From positions 1 through 41,164 of the forward strand of contig JABLYX010000047.1 of NCBI GenBank assembly GCA_018265615.1: a DNA stretch of 41,164 nucleotides. The letters are read 5' to 3'. Each line of letters begins with the position of its first letter. Position 1 is the stretch's first letter. Positions 16,078-24,483 of the stretch are shown here, piece by piece. The notes under the pieces are model-generated. The model worked only from the letters and a program-made list of their open reading frames with translations. It did no database searches and had not been told where the DNA came from. The DNA is from Lentisphaeria bacterium. Lineage in GTDB: Bacteria; Verrucomicrobiota; Lentisphaeria; Victivallales; Victivallaceae. Both the position numbers and the translations under genes were made by a program.

Positions 16078-16905
16078 ATGTTTTCCGGTAATTTCCCGGC
16101 TCCGTTTATGGTTTTCCGCTCCATCGGGGCGGCGGGCGAGCGCATCGGCGTCGGCGTGATGGACAAGTCCGGGGTCAGCGCCGATTATGTGAACCGCGCG
16201 CATCCCGGATATGTGATTGTGCTGCTGCTGCGCGGCCGCGGGGTCTACCGCACCTGCGCGGGAGAGTCGTATGCGCTGGCGGCGGGTTCGGTTTTCCAGC
16301 GGTTCCGCGGCGTTCCGCATACGACGGAGATCGACCCGGCGAGCGGTTGGCTCGAATGCTTCCTCGAGCTCGGCGAATCGGCCGCGAAGCTGCCGGCGAA
16401 TTACGGGCTGGCGGTGCAGGCGAAGCCGGTTCTCGAAATTACGCCCGCACCCGCGCTCGTGGAGCGTTTCGTCGAACTCGGCGAGTGCTTCCGCACCGCT
16501 TCGGATGCGGAGCTCCTGCGCCGGCTGCCGGACGTGATCGCGCTCGCCTGGGCGTGCCTCGGCGGCGGAGATGTGCATGGGGACGGAGATCCGCGCCGGG
16601 AGCTCATCGCCGCCGCCTGCGCGTTCCTCGGGCGCGACTTTCACCGCCCCGCCGACCTCGAAGAGTTCTGCCGCCGGCGCGGCTGCGGCTACGAGAATTT
16701 CCGGAAGCTCTTCAAGGCGGAGCTCGGGGTTTCCCCGCACCGCTACCGCATCCGGCGCCGGCTCGACGCGGCGTGCGCGCTGCTCACGCGCCCGGAGCTG
16801 TCGATCGCGGAAATATCGGAGAAGCTCGGCTACGCTTCGCCCTATGAATTCTCGGCCCAGTTCAAACGGTACATGGGCTGCCCCCCCTCCGGCTACCGGC
16901 AGTGA
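16078..16905 (+). CDS. AraC-family transcriptional regulator
   Basis: About 275 residues from the ATG at 16078 (MFSGNFPAPFMVFRS), preceded by GGGGAAG; an in-frame ATG at 16021 has no ribosome binding site. The N-terminal cupin-like sensing region includes HPGYVIVLLLRGRGVYRTCAGESYALAAGSVF. The C-terminal double helix-turn-helix includes LEEFCRRRGCGYENFRKLFKAELGVSPHRYR and LSIAEISEKLGYASPYEFSAQFKRYMGCPPSGYR. The gene faces away from the beta-galactosidase gene. I infer regulation of that gene by galactoside-type ligands. The frame is open far upstream only because it runs antisense to the GC-rich GH2 gene. Confidence 0.87.
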   Translation: MFSGNFPAPFMVFRSIGAAGERIGVGVMDKSGVSADYVNRAHPGYVIVLLLRGRGVYRTCAGESYALAAGSVFQRFRGVPHTTEIDPASGWLECFLELGESAAKLPANYGLAVQAKPVLEITPAPALVERFVELGECFRTASDAELLRRLPDVIALAWACLGGGDVHGDGDPRRELIAAACAFLGRDFHRPADLEEFCRRRGCGYENFRKLFKAELGVSPHRYRIRRRLDAACALLTRPELSIAEISEKLGYASPYEFSAQFKRYMGCPPSGYRQ

Positions 16906-16947
16906 CCGGGAAAACGGTTCTTTTTTCATTTTTTTTACGATCCGCTC

Positions 16948-16976
16948 TTGACTTTTCGCTGTTCTTCGCCCATAAT
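16948..16976 (+). promoter_or_regulatory. Promoter of the GntR-pseudopilin-GH5 operon
   Basis: TTGACT (16948-16953), 17 bases, CATAAT (16971-16976). Just downstream of the expected start lie two GGTGAT direct repeats (from 16984 and 16994) and a perfect ten-base palindrome ATTCATGAAT (16998-17007), well placed as an operator for autoregulation. AAAGGAG then precedes the ATG at 17038. Confidence 0.7.
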
Positions 16977-17037
16977 ATTACCGGGTGATAACTGGTGATT
17001 CATGAATTGAATCTCCTGCACTCGCAAAGGAGAAACG

Positions 17038-18099
17038 ATGAAAAATCAGGCACTGGCGTCTTTTATGCGGATCCGGCATTATGTGTTCGACTGGCTTGCC
17101 GCGAGCAAGGGGTCGGTCATGCGCCTGCCGTCGAGCCGTGAGTTGGCGGAGAAGTTCGGCGTGAGCCAGCCGACCGTGGTGCGCGCGCTTCAGGAGCTCG
17201 TGAAGGAGGGGTTCCTCACGAACCGGCCCGGAGTGGGTTTGTTCAGCAACCCGGGCAAGCTTGCGACGCGCGAAGGGCGGATCTGGGGCGTGGTGTTCGG
17301 CGACGGGCGCTGGGCGTTCCTGAGCCGCGACGCGTTCCATATGGCGAGCTGCATCGGGCGGGAGCTGCTCGAACGCGACAACCACAATCTGCTCAAGCTG
17401 ATCACGATGGGGGAGACGCAGCAGGAGGAGTTTCCGGAGCTTTCGATGCTCTCCGGCATCTGCTGGTGGGTCGGCGAGGAGAAGGTGATTCCCGATATGC
17501 GGCGCATTGCGGAGACGGTTCCGGTTGTCGTGCTGAGCGGGCGGATTCCGGGATTCGACTGTTATTACTATGATTTCGAGGCGGAAAATTACGAGATCGC
17601 CCGCTGGATGATCGCGAACGGCTCCCGCAGGCTCGCGCTGGTCATGTCGGGCTCCCACCCGGAGGCGATCCGGGGCGTCGAACGCGCCTGCGAAGAGGCG
17701 AATCTCGCGTTTCCCGCCGGATACATCCTCGGTCCCGACCGCGAGTCGGAGCAGGAACTGGACCGCATGGTGTCGCTCGGCTGCCAGCCGGACGGCATCA
17801 TCTTCAACTGCAAGGCGATCGGTTTCCCGGAGGCGATCCGGCGGCATCCGGAACTGGACCGCTGCCTGATCGCCTGCGACGAGCTCTGGGTTGACCGGAA
17901 GTGGCAGTTCACCGGGCTGCGGGTCCGCACGCATTTCGAACGCGTCGCCGCGGAGGTCGTCGATCTTCTGGAGTCGGGTGTGAACGAAATGCCGCGCCTT
18001 GAGCGCCGGCTGCCCGTCACCCATGAAATTGTGACAAAGAGTGTTTCCGAAAGCAACAGGAGAGTGAAACATGAGACGGCATCACTTTACATTGATTGA
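17038..18099 (+). CDS. GntR-type winged-helix regulator with LacI-like sensor domain
   Basis: A 353-residue regulator. Residues about 25-70 form a GntR winged helix (RLPSSRELAEKFGVSQPTVVRALQELVKEGFL), and the rest is a periplasmic-binding-protein-like sensor as in LacI regulators (VVVLSGRIPGFDCYYYDFEA; ARWMIANGSRRLALV; PDGIIFNCKAIGFPEAI). This architecture is the AraR/GntR-LacI hybrid used for sugar sensing. It is the first gene of a tight operon: its last 29 bases overlap the pseudopilin gene, followed by the GH5 glycosidase. It probably represses or activates its own operon through the sites at 16984-17007. Confidence 0.85.
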   Translation: MKNQALASFMRIRHYVFDWLAASKGSVMRLPSSRELAEKFGVSQPTVVRALQELVKEGFLTNRPGVGLFSNPGKLATREGRIWGVVFGDGRWAFLSRDAFHMASCIGRELLERDNHNLLKLITMGETQQEEFPELSMLSGICWWVGEEKVIPDMRRIAETVPVVVLSGRIPGFDCYYYDFEAENYEIARWMIANGSRRLALVMSGSHPEAIRGVERACEEANLAFPAGYILGPDRESEQELDRMVSLGCQPDGIIFNCKAIGFPEAIRRHPELDRCLIACDELWVDRKWQFTGLRVRTHFERVAAEVVDLLESGVNEMPRLERRLPVTHEIVTKSVSESNRRVKHETASLYID

Positions 18100-18778
18100 G
18101 CTCCTCGTCGTAATTGCGATCATCACGATTCTGGCGAGCATGCTGCTGCCCGCGCTGAACCAGGCCCGCGACCGCGCCAAACGGATCAAATGCACAGGAA
18201 ATCTCAAGCAGATGGGGCTGGCCGGGATCATGTATGCGGACAGCTACGACGGCTGCTGGGTTCCGATGCGTTATCTGGGGACGAACGGCAAGGCGTGGTA
18301 TCAGAACCTCGCGTTCCGGCGGCTGCTGGGCGGAATCGTCTATGAGAATCCGGCGGTGAACCACAGCGACGAGAGGATCGCGCCGGGAATGCTCTGCCCG
18401 ATGTCGAGGGCGTTCATGAAGGTCGGCGACAGCGCCAAATGGCAGCATCTCGAGGCCAGCTACGGGCTCAACTCCGACTTCCACACCTATCTGGACTCCT
18501 CCGGCAACCAGACAATTCCGATCAAGACGTCGCGGCTCGCGCACCCGACCCAGTCGGTCGCGTTCACGGACGGCCTCGACTGGCGCGTGTCGCAGTGGAC
18601 CGCGGAGTTCGGCAACTATCAGGGGGAGACGGAGACCGACCCGAACATCTCTCCGGTCGCTTTCCGCCACGGTGGGAATTCATACACCAACGTCGTCTTT
18701 TTCGACGGGCACGTCGAGACGATGTACTGGCATCCGCTCCGCTGGCAGATGAAATGGAACAAACTCTACGACAAATAG
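18071..18778 (+). CDS. Prepilin-like protein with N-terminal methylation motif and H-x-DG tail
   Basis: A 235-residue protein. The N-terminus RRHHFTLIELLVVIAIITI is a textbook class III prepilin leader: cleavage after H/F boundary by a prepilin peptidase, conserved E5 of the mature protein, and a hydrophobic helix. The C-terminal segment RHGGNSYTNVVFFDGHVE matches the H-X-DG processing-associated tag found in great numbers in Planctomycetes and Lentisphaerae. Such pseudopilins form surface or type II secretion-like fibres; their role next to glycosidases is unknown. The gene overlaps the regulator by 29 bases and lies 12 bases before the GH5 gene, so the three are co-transcribed. Confidence 0.88.
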   Translation: MRRHHFTLIELLVVIAIITILASMLLPALNQARDRAKRIKCTGNLKQMGLAGIMYADSYDGCWVPMRYLGTNGKAWYQNLAFRRLLGGIVYENPAVNHSDERIAPGMLCPMSRAFMKVGDSAKWQHLEASYGLNSDFHTYLDSSGNQTIPIKTSRLAHPTQSVAFTDGLDWRVSQWTAEFGNYQGETETDPNISPVAFRHGGNSYTNVVFFDGHVETMYWHPLRWQMKWNKLYDK

Positions 18779-18790
18779 GAAAACCGCGTT

Positions 18791-20323
18791 ATGAAATTCA
18801 TGATCCTCGCAATGCTGTTCTGCGCGGCCGCGCTGCTTCCCGCCGCGGAAGAGGTCGTCTACCGGAACGATTTCAACTCGGAAGCTTCGCTCAAGGGGTG
18901 GCATCGCGCCCCGGCCATGCGCCGTCTGCCGTCCGGTGGAATCGGCAATTCCGGCTGTGTGCTGTTCGACAACACGAAGGAGGACGACAGCAGCCTGGCG
19001 TCCATTCCGCTCAATGTGGAGCTTCTCCGCGGCCGCGCCGTCCTGGTCGAAGGCTGGATGAAGGCGGAGGATCTCACGAAGCCGAAGCTCGGCTATCTCG
19101 GCCCGAAGCTCATGCTCGGCATCACCGGCGGCGACGGCGGCAAGAGCCATCCCGACCAGGAAAAGGCGTACGGAACCTACGACTGGCGGAAATTCACGGT
19201 CTTTGCCCGGATTCCGCACTCTGCGGCGAAGGTCGATCTCTGCATCGGCCTGCAGGGGTGTAAAGGCAAGCTGTGGATCGATGATGTGAAGGTCACGCTG
19301 CTCCCGGCTCCTGCCCAGCCTGCCGGCGCGGTCCGGAACACGAAGCCCGTGCAGAAGGAGACGAAGTTCCGCGGCGTGATGTCGGGCGGCGACCTTTCGC
19401 CCGCGGCGTTCCGCGAGCTCCGCGAGGTGTGGAACGCGAATCTCATGCGCTACCAGATCAAGCGGCTGAAGAGCGAGGATCACACGACGAAGGAGGGGTT
19501 CCGCAAAATCATCGAGCGCAATTTGAAGGAGCTCGACGAAGTCATTCCCATTGCCCGGCAGAACGGGATCCGGCTGCTGATCGACATGCACGTCGGCCCC
19601 GGAACCAGCCTGAACGAGCTCCTGAGCAACAAGCTGAGCTGGGAGCCTGAGATGCAGCAGCTGCTGGCCGATGTCTGGCGCGAGATCGCGGAGAAGTACA
19701 GGGATGAGCCCGTGATCTGGGGATACGACCTCCTGAACGAGCCGCGCGAGGAGAACTACGTCTATACGCCGGACGGCGGACTCGACTGGAACCGCCTTGC
19801 GGAGAAAGTCGCGAAGGCGATCCGCGAGGTTGATCCCGACACGCCGATCATCGTCGAATCGGCACAGTGGGGCAGTGCGGCCGGATTCGAAAATCTTGTG
19901 CCGATCGATGTGCCGAACGTGATCTACAGCTTCCATATCTACAGCCCCGCCGAGTATACGCACCAGGGGATCTACAACCGTCCGGAGGGGATCGCCTACC
20001 CCGGCATGATTGCGGGGAAGATGTGGAACAGGGCGGCGCTCGAAAAGGAGATGGCCCCGGTGGTCGCGTTCCAGAAGAAGTACAATGTTCCGGTCTACGT
20101 CGGCGAGTTCGGCGTGGCCCGCTGGGCGCCCGGCGCCGAGCAGTGGCTCGACGACGCGATTTCGGTCTTCGAAAAATACGGATGGGACTGGACCTACCAC
20201 GCATTCCGCGAGTACCAGGGGTGGGATGCCGAGATCGGCCCCGTCAAAGCCGATACCCGGAAGATCGGGAACACGCCGCGCCGCGAAGTCCTGATCCGGC
20301 ATATGAAGCGGAACCGGCCCTGA
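18791..20323 (+). CDS. Secreted glycoside hydrolase family 5 (endoglucanase/mannanase-like)
   Basis: A 510-residue exported protein. Residues 1-19 are a signal peptide (MKFMILAMLFCAAALLPAAE). Residues about 22-175 look like a beta-sandwich carbohydrate-binding domain (VYRNDFNSEASLKGW... KLWIDDVKVTLLP). The rest is a GH5 TIM barrel with the acid/base E317 in DLLNEPRE and the nucleophile E439 in VGEFGV; IRLLIDMHVGPG and VIYSFHIYSPAEYTHQG are typical of the family. It should hydrolyse beta-1,4-linked glucans or mannans outside the cytoplasm; the exact substrate cannot be read here. Last gene of the regulator-pseudopilin operon, closed by a terminator at 20348-20388. Confidence 0.86.
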   Translation: MKFMILAMLFCAAALLPAAEEVVYRNDFNSEASLKGWHRAPAMRRLPSGGIGNSGCVLFDNTKEDDSSLASIPLNVELLRGRAVLVEGWMKAEDLTKPKLGYLGPKLMLGITGGDGGKSHPDQEKAYGTYDWRKFTVFARIPHSAAKVDLCIGLQGCKGKLWIDDVKVTLLPAPAQPAGAVRNTKPVQKETKFRGVMSGGDLSPAAFRELREVWNANLMRYQIKRLKSEDHTTKEGFRKIIERNLKELDEVIPIARQNGIRLLIDMHVGPGTSLNELLSNKLSWEPEMQQLLADVWREIAEKYRDEPVIWGYDLLNEPREENYVYTPDGGLDWNRLAEKVAKAIREVDPDTPIIVESAQWGSAAGFENLVPIDVPNVIYSFHIYSPAEYTHQGIYNRPEGIAYPGMIAGKMWNRAALEKEMAPVVAFQKKYNVPVYVGEFGVARWAPGAEQWLDDAISVFEKYGWDWTYHAFREYQGWDAEIGPVKADTRKIGNTPRREVLIRHMKRNRP

Positions 20324-20347
20324 TTCCGCCGGCATCGCCGGCACACC

Positions 20348-20388
20348 GGACGCAGCGGATTATCCATGCCGCTGCGTCCGTATTTTTC
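20348..20388 (+). terminator. Terminator after the GH5 gene
   Basis: Perfect 11-base stem GGACGCAGCGG (20348-20358) with CCGCTGCGTCC (20369-20379), ten-base loop, then GTATTTTT. Confidence 0.85.
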
Positions 20389-20476
20389 CATGCGGATTTT
20401 TTTGCGATCCACGGTATATTTTTTTCGATTTCATTATATATTAATGGGATTGAGATTGAAGAAAGGATTGCATCAT

Positions 20477-23341
20477 ATGTTCGAAAAAATACAGATACGC
20501 GGCGCGTCGCAGCACAACCTGAAGAATATCGACGTGACGATTCCGCGCAATGAGCTTGTCGTCATCACCGGCCTCTCCGGCTCCGGGAAATCCTCGCTTG
20601 CATTCGATACGCTTTATGCCGAGGGGCAGCGCCGCTATGTCGAGAGCCTCTCCGCCTACGCGCGGCAGTTCCTCGACCGCATGCAGAAGCCGAAGGTCGA
20701 GCACATCGAAGGGCTCTCGCCCGCGATCGCGATCGAGCAGCGCACAGCGGGCGGCACGCCGCGCTCGACGGTCGCGACCGTGACGGAGATTTATGATTAT
20801 CTGCGTCTGCTCTATGCGCACATCGGCATTCCGCACTGCCCGCATTGCGGCCGGGTCCTCGCGTCGCAGTCGGCCGAGGCAATCGCGAAACAGCTGCTCG
20901 CCCTGAAGCCCGGGAGCAAAATGGTCATTCTCTCGCCGTTTGTCAGCGGGAAGAAGGGCGAGCACCGCGACGTGCTCAACACGATCCGTACCGAGGGGTT
21001 CGTCCGCGCCCGGATCGACGGGAAAATCGTCCCGCTCGACGAGGAGGAGCTGCCTCTTCTGGAGAAGACGAAGCGCCATACGGTCGAGGCCGTCGTCGAC
21101 CGCCTGATTACCGGCAGGATCGACCCGTCGCGCCTGACCGACTCGGTCGAGCTTGCGCTGCGCCACGGCGGCGGCACACTGACCGTGCTGCTCGATGCCC
21201 CCGAGGGGGAGGAGCCGGAGTTCAGGGAGGAGTCGTTCAGCGAAAATCTCGCCTGCATCCACTGCGGCGTCTCCTACGGCGAGCTGCTGCCGCGCAATTT
21301 TTCGTTCAATTCGCCGTACGGCGCATGTCCGCACTGCAACGGCCTCGGCGTCCAGCAGGTCATGGATCCGGCGAAAGTCGTGCCGGATCCGTCGCTTTCG
21401 ATCAGGAACGGAGCGATTCCGGGTTGGCGGCGCGGCCCGCGCCACCTCATCATCTATTACAATCTCCTGCTGCGCAAGCTGGCCGAGTGGCTGAACGAAC
21501 CGGCCATGCTGACGACTCCGTTCGAAAAGCTGCCGGAAAAGGTGCGCGGCGTCATCCTGTACGGCAGCGGGAAAGAGCCGCTTGAATTCGATTATTGGAT
21601 GCACGGCAAGAAGTACCGCTGGAGCAAGCCGTTCGAGGGGGTGCTCGACAACCTGCGCCGCCGCATGGAGGAGACGGAGTCCGACTCCGTGCGCGAGCGT
21701 CTCAGCGAATACCTGAGCCCGCAGGAGTGTCCGGTCTGCCGCGGGGCGCGGCTGAATCCGGTCAGCCTCGCTGTGACGGTCGGCGGGCTCGGGCTGGACA
21801 AGTTCAATGCGCTGTCGGTCGAGTCCGCACGCGACTTCGTCACGGAGCTGAAGCTCGACGGGGAGCAGGCGGTGATTGCGGGCGACATCCTCAAGGAGAT
21901 CCGGAGCCGGCTGACCTTTCTTTCGGACGTCGGCTTGAATTACCTCACGCTGAACCGGGTGTCGAGTACGCTTTCGGGCGGCGAGGCGCAGCGGATCCGG
22001 CTTGCGACGCAGCTCGGCTGCGGGCTGGTCGGCGTGCTGTACATCCTCGACGAACCGTCGATCGGGCTGCATCAGCGCGACAACGACCGGCTGCTCGACA
22101 CGCTCGAAAAGCTGCGCGACATCGGCAACACGGTTCTTGTGGTCGAACACGACCTCGACACGATCCTGCGGGCGGACTATGTCCTGGACCTCGGGCCCGG
22201 GGCGGGGGTGCGCGGCGGCGACCTCGTCGCTTATGGCGTCCCCTCGGAAATTCCGTCGTTCCCGCGTTCTCTGACCGGCGACTACCTCGCGGGGCGCAGG
22301 GAGATCGCGGTCCCCGGGACGCGCAATCCCGGCAACGGCAAGTTCCTCCGGATCCGCGGCGCGGCGCTGAACAACCTGAAGAAGGTCGACGTCGAAATTC
22401 CGCTCGGAACCTTCACCTGCGTGACCGGCGTCTCCGGCTCCGGCAAGAGCTCGCTCATCAACGGGATCCTCGTGCGGGCGCTGAACGCGCATCAGGGGAT
22501 CCAGGATCTGCCGCCCGGAAAACATGCCGCGCTCGAAGGGATCGAGAACGTGGACAAGGCGATCGTGATTGACCAGAGCCCGATCGGGCGCACGCCGCGT
22601 TCGAACCCCGCCACCTATACCGATGCCTTCGGCGGAATCCGCAAGCTCTTTTCGGAGCTGCCGGAGTCGAAGGTGCGCGGCTACGGGCCCGGCCGGTTCA
22701 GCTTCAACGTCAAGGGCGGGCGCTGCGAGGAGTGCAAGGGGGACGGCATCAAGAAGATCGAAATGCAGTTCCTCTCCGACGTCTATGTGGAGTGCTCCGC
22801 CTGCGGCGGCCGGCGGTTCAACAAGGAGACGCTCGGCGTTCACTACAAAAAAAAGAACATCGCGGATGTGCTCGACATGACCGTGAATCAGGCGGTCGAT
22901 TTCTTCAGCGCGATCCCGTCGCTCGCGCGCAAGTTCAAGACGCTGCAGGACGTCGGGCTCGGGTACATCACGCTCGGCCAGCCGGCCACGACGCTTTCGG
23001 GCGGCGAGGCGCAGCGGGTCAAACTGGCGGCGGAGCTCGCGCGGATTCCGCGCGGCCACACGGTCTATATCCTCGACGAACCGACCACGGGGCTGCATCT
23101 TGCGGATATCGATCAGCTGCTCAAGGTTCTCTACCGGCTGCGCGACATGGGCAACACGGTCATCGTGATCGAACACAACCTCGACGTGATTAAAACGGCG
23201 GACCACATCATCGACATGGGGCCGGAGGGCGGCGACCGCGGCGGCAGGGTCATCGCGTGCGGAACACCGGAGGAGGTCGCGAAGGTGAAAAAGTCCCATA
23301 CGGGCCGTTACCTGAAAAAATATCTCGCCGCGGGGAAGTGA
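20477..23341 (+). CDS. uvrA: UvrABC system protein A
   Basis: A 954-residue excinuclease ATPase that finds bulky DNA lesions and loads UvrB. It has two ABC-type ATPase modules: Walker A GLSGSGKSS at 32-40 and a second VSGSGKSS around K657, each followed by an LSGGEAQR signature and by ILDEPSIGLHQRD and ILDEPTTGLHLAD. Zinc-binding cysteine sets (CPHCG, CIHCG, CPHC, CPVC, CEECKG, CSACGG) are intact. I chose the ATG at 20477 (MFEKIQIRGASQHNLK), preceded by GAAAGGA; the open frame upstream overlaps the terminator and has no family match. The gene appears monocistronic. Confidence 0.96.
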   Translation: MFEKIQIRGASQHNLKNIDVTIPRNELVVITGLSGSGKSSLAFDTLYAEGQRRYVESLSAYARQFLDRMQKPKVEHIEGLSPAIAIEQRTAGGTPRSTVATVTEIYDYLRLLYAHIGIPHCPHCGRVLASQSAEAIAKQLLALKPGSKMVILSPFVSGKKGEHRDVLNTIRTEGFVRARIDGKIVPLDEEELPLLEKTKRHTVEAVVDRLITGRIDPSRLTDSVELALRHGGGTLTVLLDAPEGEEPEFREESFSENLACIHCGVSYGELLPRNFSFNSPYGACPHCNGLGVQQVMDPAKVVPDPSLSIRNGAIPGWRRGPRHLIIYYNLLLRKLAEWLNEPAMLTTPFEKLPEKVRGVILYGSGKEPLEFDYWMHGKKYRWSKPFEGVLDNLRRRMEETESDSVRERLSEYLSPQECPVCRGARLNPVSLAVTVGGLGLDKFNALSVESARDFVTELKLDGEQAVIAGDILKEIRSRLTFLSDVGLNYLTLNRVSSTLSGGEAQRIRLATQLGCGLVGVLYILDEPSIGLHQRDNDRLLDTLEKLRDIGNTVLVVEHDLDTILRADYVLDLGPGAGVRGGDLVAYGVPSEIPSFPRSLTGDYLAGRREIAVPGTRNPGNGKFLRIRGAALNNLKKVDVEIPLGTFTCVTGVSGSGKSSLINGILVRALNAHQGIQDLPPGKHAALEGIENVDKAIVIDQSPIGRTPRSNPATYTDAFGGIRKLFSELPESKVRGYGPGRFSFNVKGGRCEECKGDGIKKIEMQFLSDVYVECSACGGRRFNKETLGVHYKKKNIADVLDMTVNQAVDFFSAIPSLARKFKTLQDVGLGYITLGQPATTLSGGEAQRVKLAAELARIPRGHTVYILDEPTTGLHLADIDQLLKVLYRLRDMGNTVIVIEHNLDVIKTADHIIDMGPEGGDRGGRVIACGTPEEVAKVKKSHTGRYLKKYLAAGK

Positions 23342-23377
23342 TTTCCGGCAAACCGGCGGAAATCTGCCCGGAACGGC

Positions 23378-23406
23378 TTGCATTTTTTTTCGGATCATGA
23401 TATATT
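23378..23406 (+). promoter_or_regulatory. Promoter of the tandem lipoprotein genes
   Basis: TTGCAT (23378-23383), 17 bases, TATATT (23401-23406). The ATG of the first lipoprotein is about 120 bases further on, giving a leader with no obvious ORF. Confidence 0.7.
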
Positions 23407-23535
23407 GCCCTCAGAATGTGAATACCGAATTGCGGAAACTCCGGAATGAAGAGGGGGGAGACCGCTCCGCCGTCGCTCAGGGAGGGCTGCGGCAGGCAGT
23501 TTCCGGTTCAACATATCAACAAAAGGATCAATGAA

Positions 23536-23937
23536 ATGAAGAAAAAAATCGCGTTCCTGTTCGCCCTGGCAGGTGTGGCCGTCCTGTTTGCCGGCTGCTC
23601 TTCGCTGCAGACCGCCGACTCCTCGAAGTTCAACGGCCAGAAGATCACTGCCGCGGGTACCGGCGTTGCGCACGTCTCCGGCTACAGCAGCGGCCTCTAC
23701 CTTCTCTGGATTCCGCTGATCGTCGGCTCCACCGAGAACCCGGGCACCATCGCGTTCGGCGAGGACTCCTGCAATGTGAGTGCCGTCACGAAGATGATCA
23801 CCTCCAAGTCGAAGGAGATGAAGGCCTCCGCGACGGTTGATATGGTATCGACCAGCGGCAGCTTCAACATTCCGGTGCCGATTCCGTTCATCTTCAACTG
23901 GAAGTCGGTCACTGTTTCTGGCAATGCGGTGAAGTAA
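23536..23937 (+). CDS. Small lipoprotein, first of a tandem pair
   Basis: A 133-residue lipoprotein. The ATG at 23536 follows AAAAGGA. The signal peptide MKKKIAFLFALAGVAVLFAGC ends in a lipobox LFAGC, so the cysteine at 21 is lipidated and the protein is anchored in a membrane. The mature part has G-T-G-V-A-H, LYLLWIPLIVGSTENPGTIAFGEDSCNVSAVTKMITSKSKEMKAS and ends SGNAVK. The family is not one I can name. The next gene encodes a paralogue with the same layout, so the pair arose by duplication. A cell-envelope role is likely from the lipobox only. Confidence 0.75.
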   Translation: MKKKIAFLFALAGVAVLFAGCSSLQTADSSKFNGQKITAAGTGVAHVSGYSSGLYLLWIPLIVGSTENPGTIAFGEDSCNVSAVTKMITSKSKEMKASATVDMVSTSGSFNIPVPIPFIFNWKSVTVSGNAVK

Positions 23938-23981
23938 TCCGCGCCGGCACGCATAATATTTAACTATTCAGGAATGTACTC

Positions 23982-24362
23982 ATGAAAAAGATTGCACTTT
24001 TCCTTTCCGTTGTTGCTGTCGGCCTGCTGTTTGCCGGGTGTGCCAGCGTTGAAGCCGTCCAGAACGAAAACCTGAGCGGCGAGCGGATTTCGCTCAACGG
24101 TACGCCGGTCGCTCACCTGAATGCGCAGAACTGGGGTATCTACCTCTTCTCGATTCCGCTCCTGACCGGTTCGACCGAGGCTCCGGGCAACATCGCCGTG
24201 ATGCAGGACACCGTGAACGTCGAGTCGATGATTCCGGTCATCACCGCGAAGAGCAGGGAACTGAAGGCGAGCCAGACGCTCGACCTCGCGTCGCAGTATT
24301 CGGTCGGCGGATTCATCTTCTACTCCCGCTCGATCAATATCTCCGCGAACGCCGTGAAGTAA
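23982..24362 (+). CDS. Small lipoprotein, second of a tandem pair
   Basis: A 126-residue lipoprotein with signal MKKIALFLSVVAVGLLFAGC and a lipobox LFAGC. It matches its upstream neighbour along the whole length: G-T-P-V-A-H, IYLFSIPLLTGSTEAPGNIAVMQDTVNVESMIPVITAKSRELKAS, and the shared C-terminus SANAVK. The two differ in the stretch before the end (YSVGGFIFYSRSINI against the proline-rich PVPIPFIFNWKSV). Co-transcribed with the first, 44 bases apart, and closed by the terminator at 24387-24414. Confidence 0.75.
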   Translation: MKKIALFLSVVAVGLLFAGCASVEAVQNENLSGERISLNGTPVAHLNAQNWGIYLFSIPLLTGSTEAPGNIAVMQDTVNVESMIPVITAKSRELKASQTLDLASQYSVGGFIFYSRSINISANAVK

Positions 24363-24386
24363 GCTTCCGGGGTTCCGAATCGAAAG

Positions 24387-24414
24387 CCGCTTCCTCCGGG
24401 AGGCGGTTTTTTTA
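24387..24414 (+). terminator. Terminator after the lipoprotein genes
   Basis: CCGCTTCC (24388-24395) pairs with GGAGGCGG (24400-24407, one G-U), followed by seven T residues. Confidence 0.8.
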
Positions 24415-24425
24415 TGCGCCCGCCA

Positions 24426-24454
24426 TTGCATTCGGGCGCTTTTCCCGGTATATT
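24426..24454 (+). promoter_or_regulatory. Promoter of priA
   Basis: TTGCAT (24426-24431), 17 bases, TATATT (24449-24454), 30 bases before the priA ATG. The same two hexamers and spacing as the lipoprotein promoter at 23378. Confidence 0.7.
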
Positions 24455-24483
24455 ACCGGGAGTGATTGAAACTGGGGATTTGA

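Noticed and set aside
20441..23398. 985-codon minus-strand open frame opposite uvrA
   Set aside because: It mirrors uvrA, is rich in arginine, alanine and aspartate as GC-rich antisense frames are, and has no recognisable domain.
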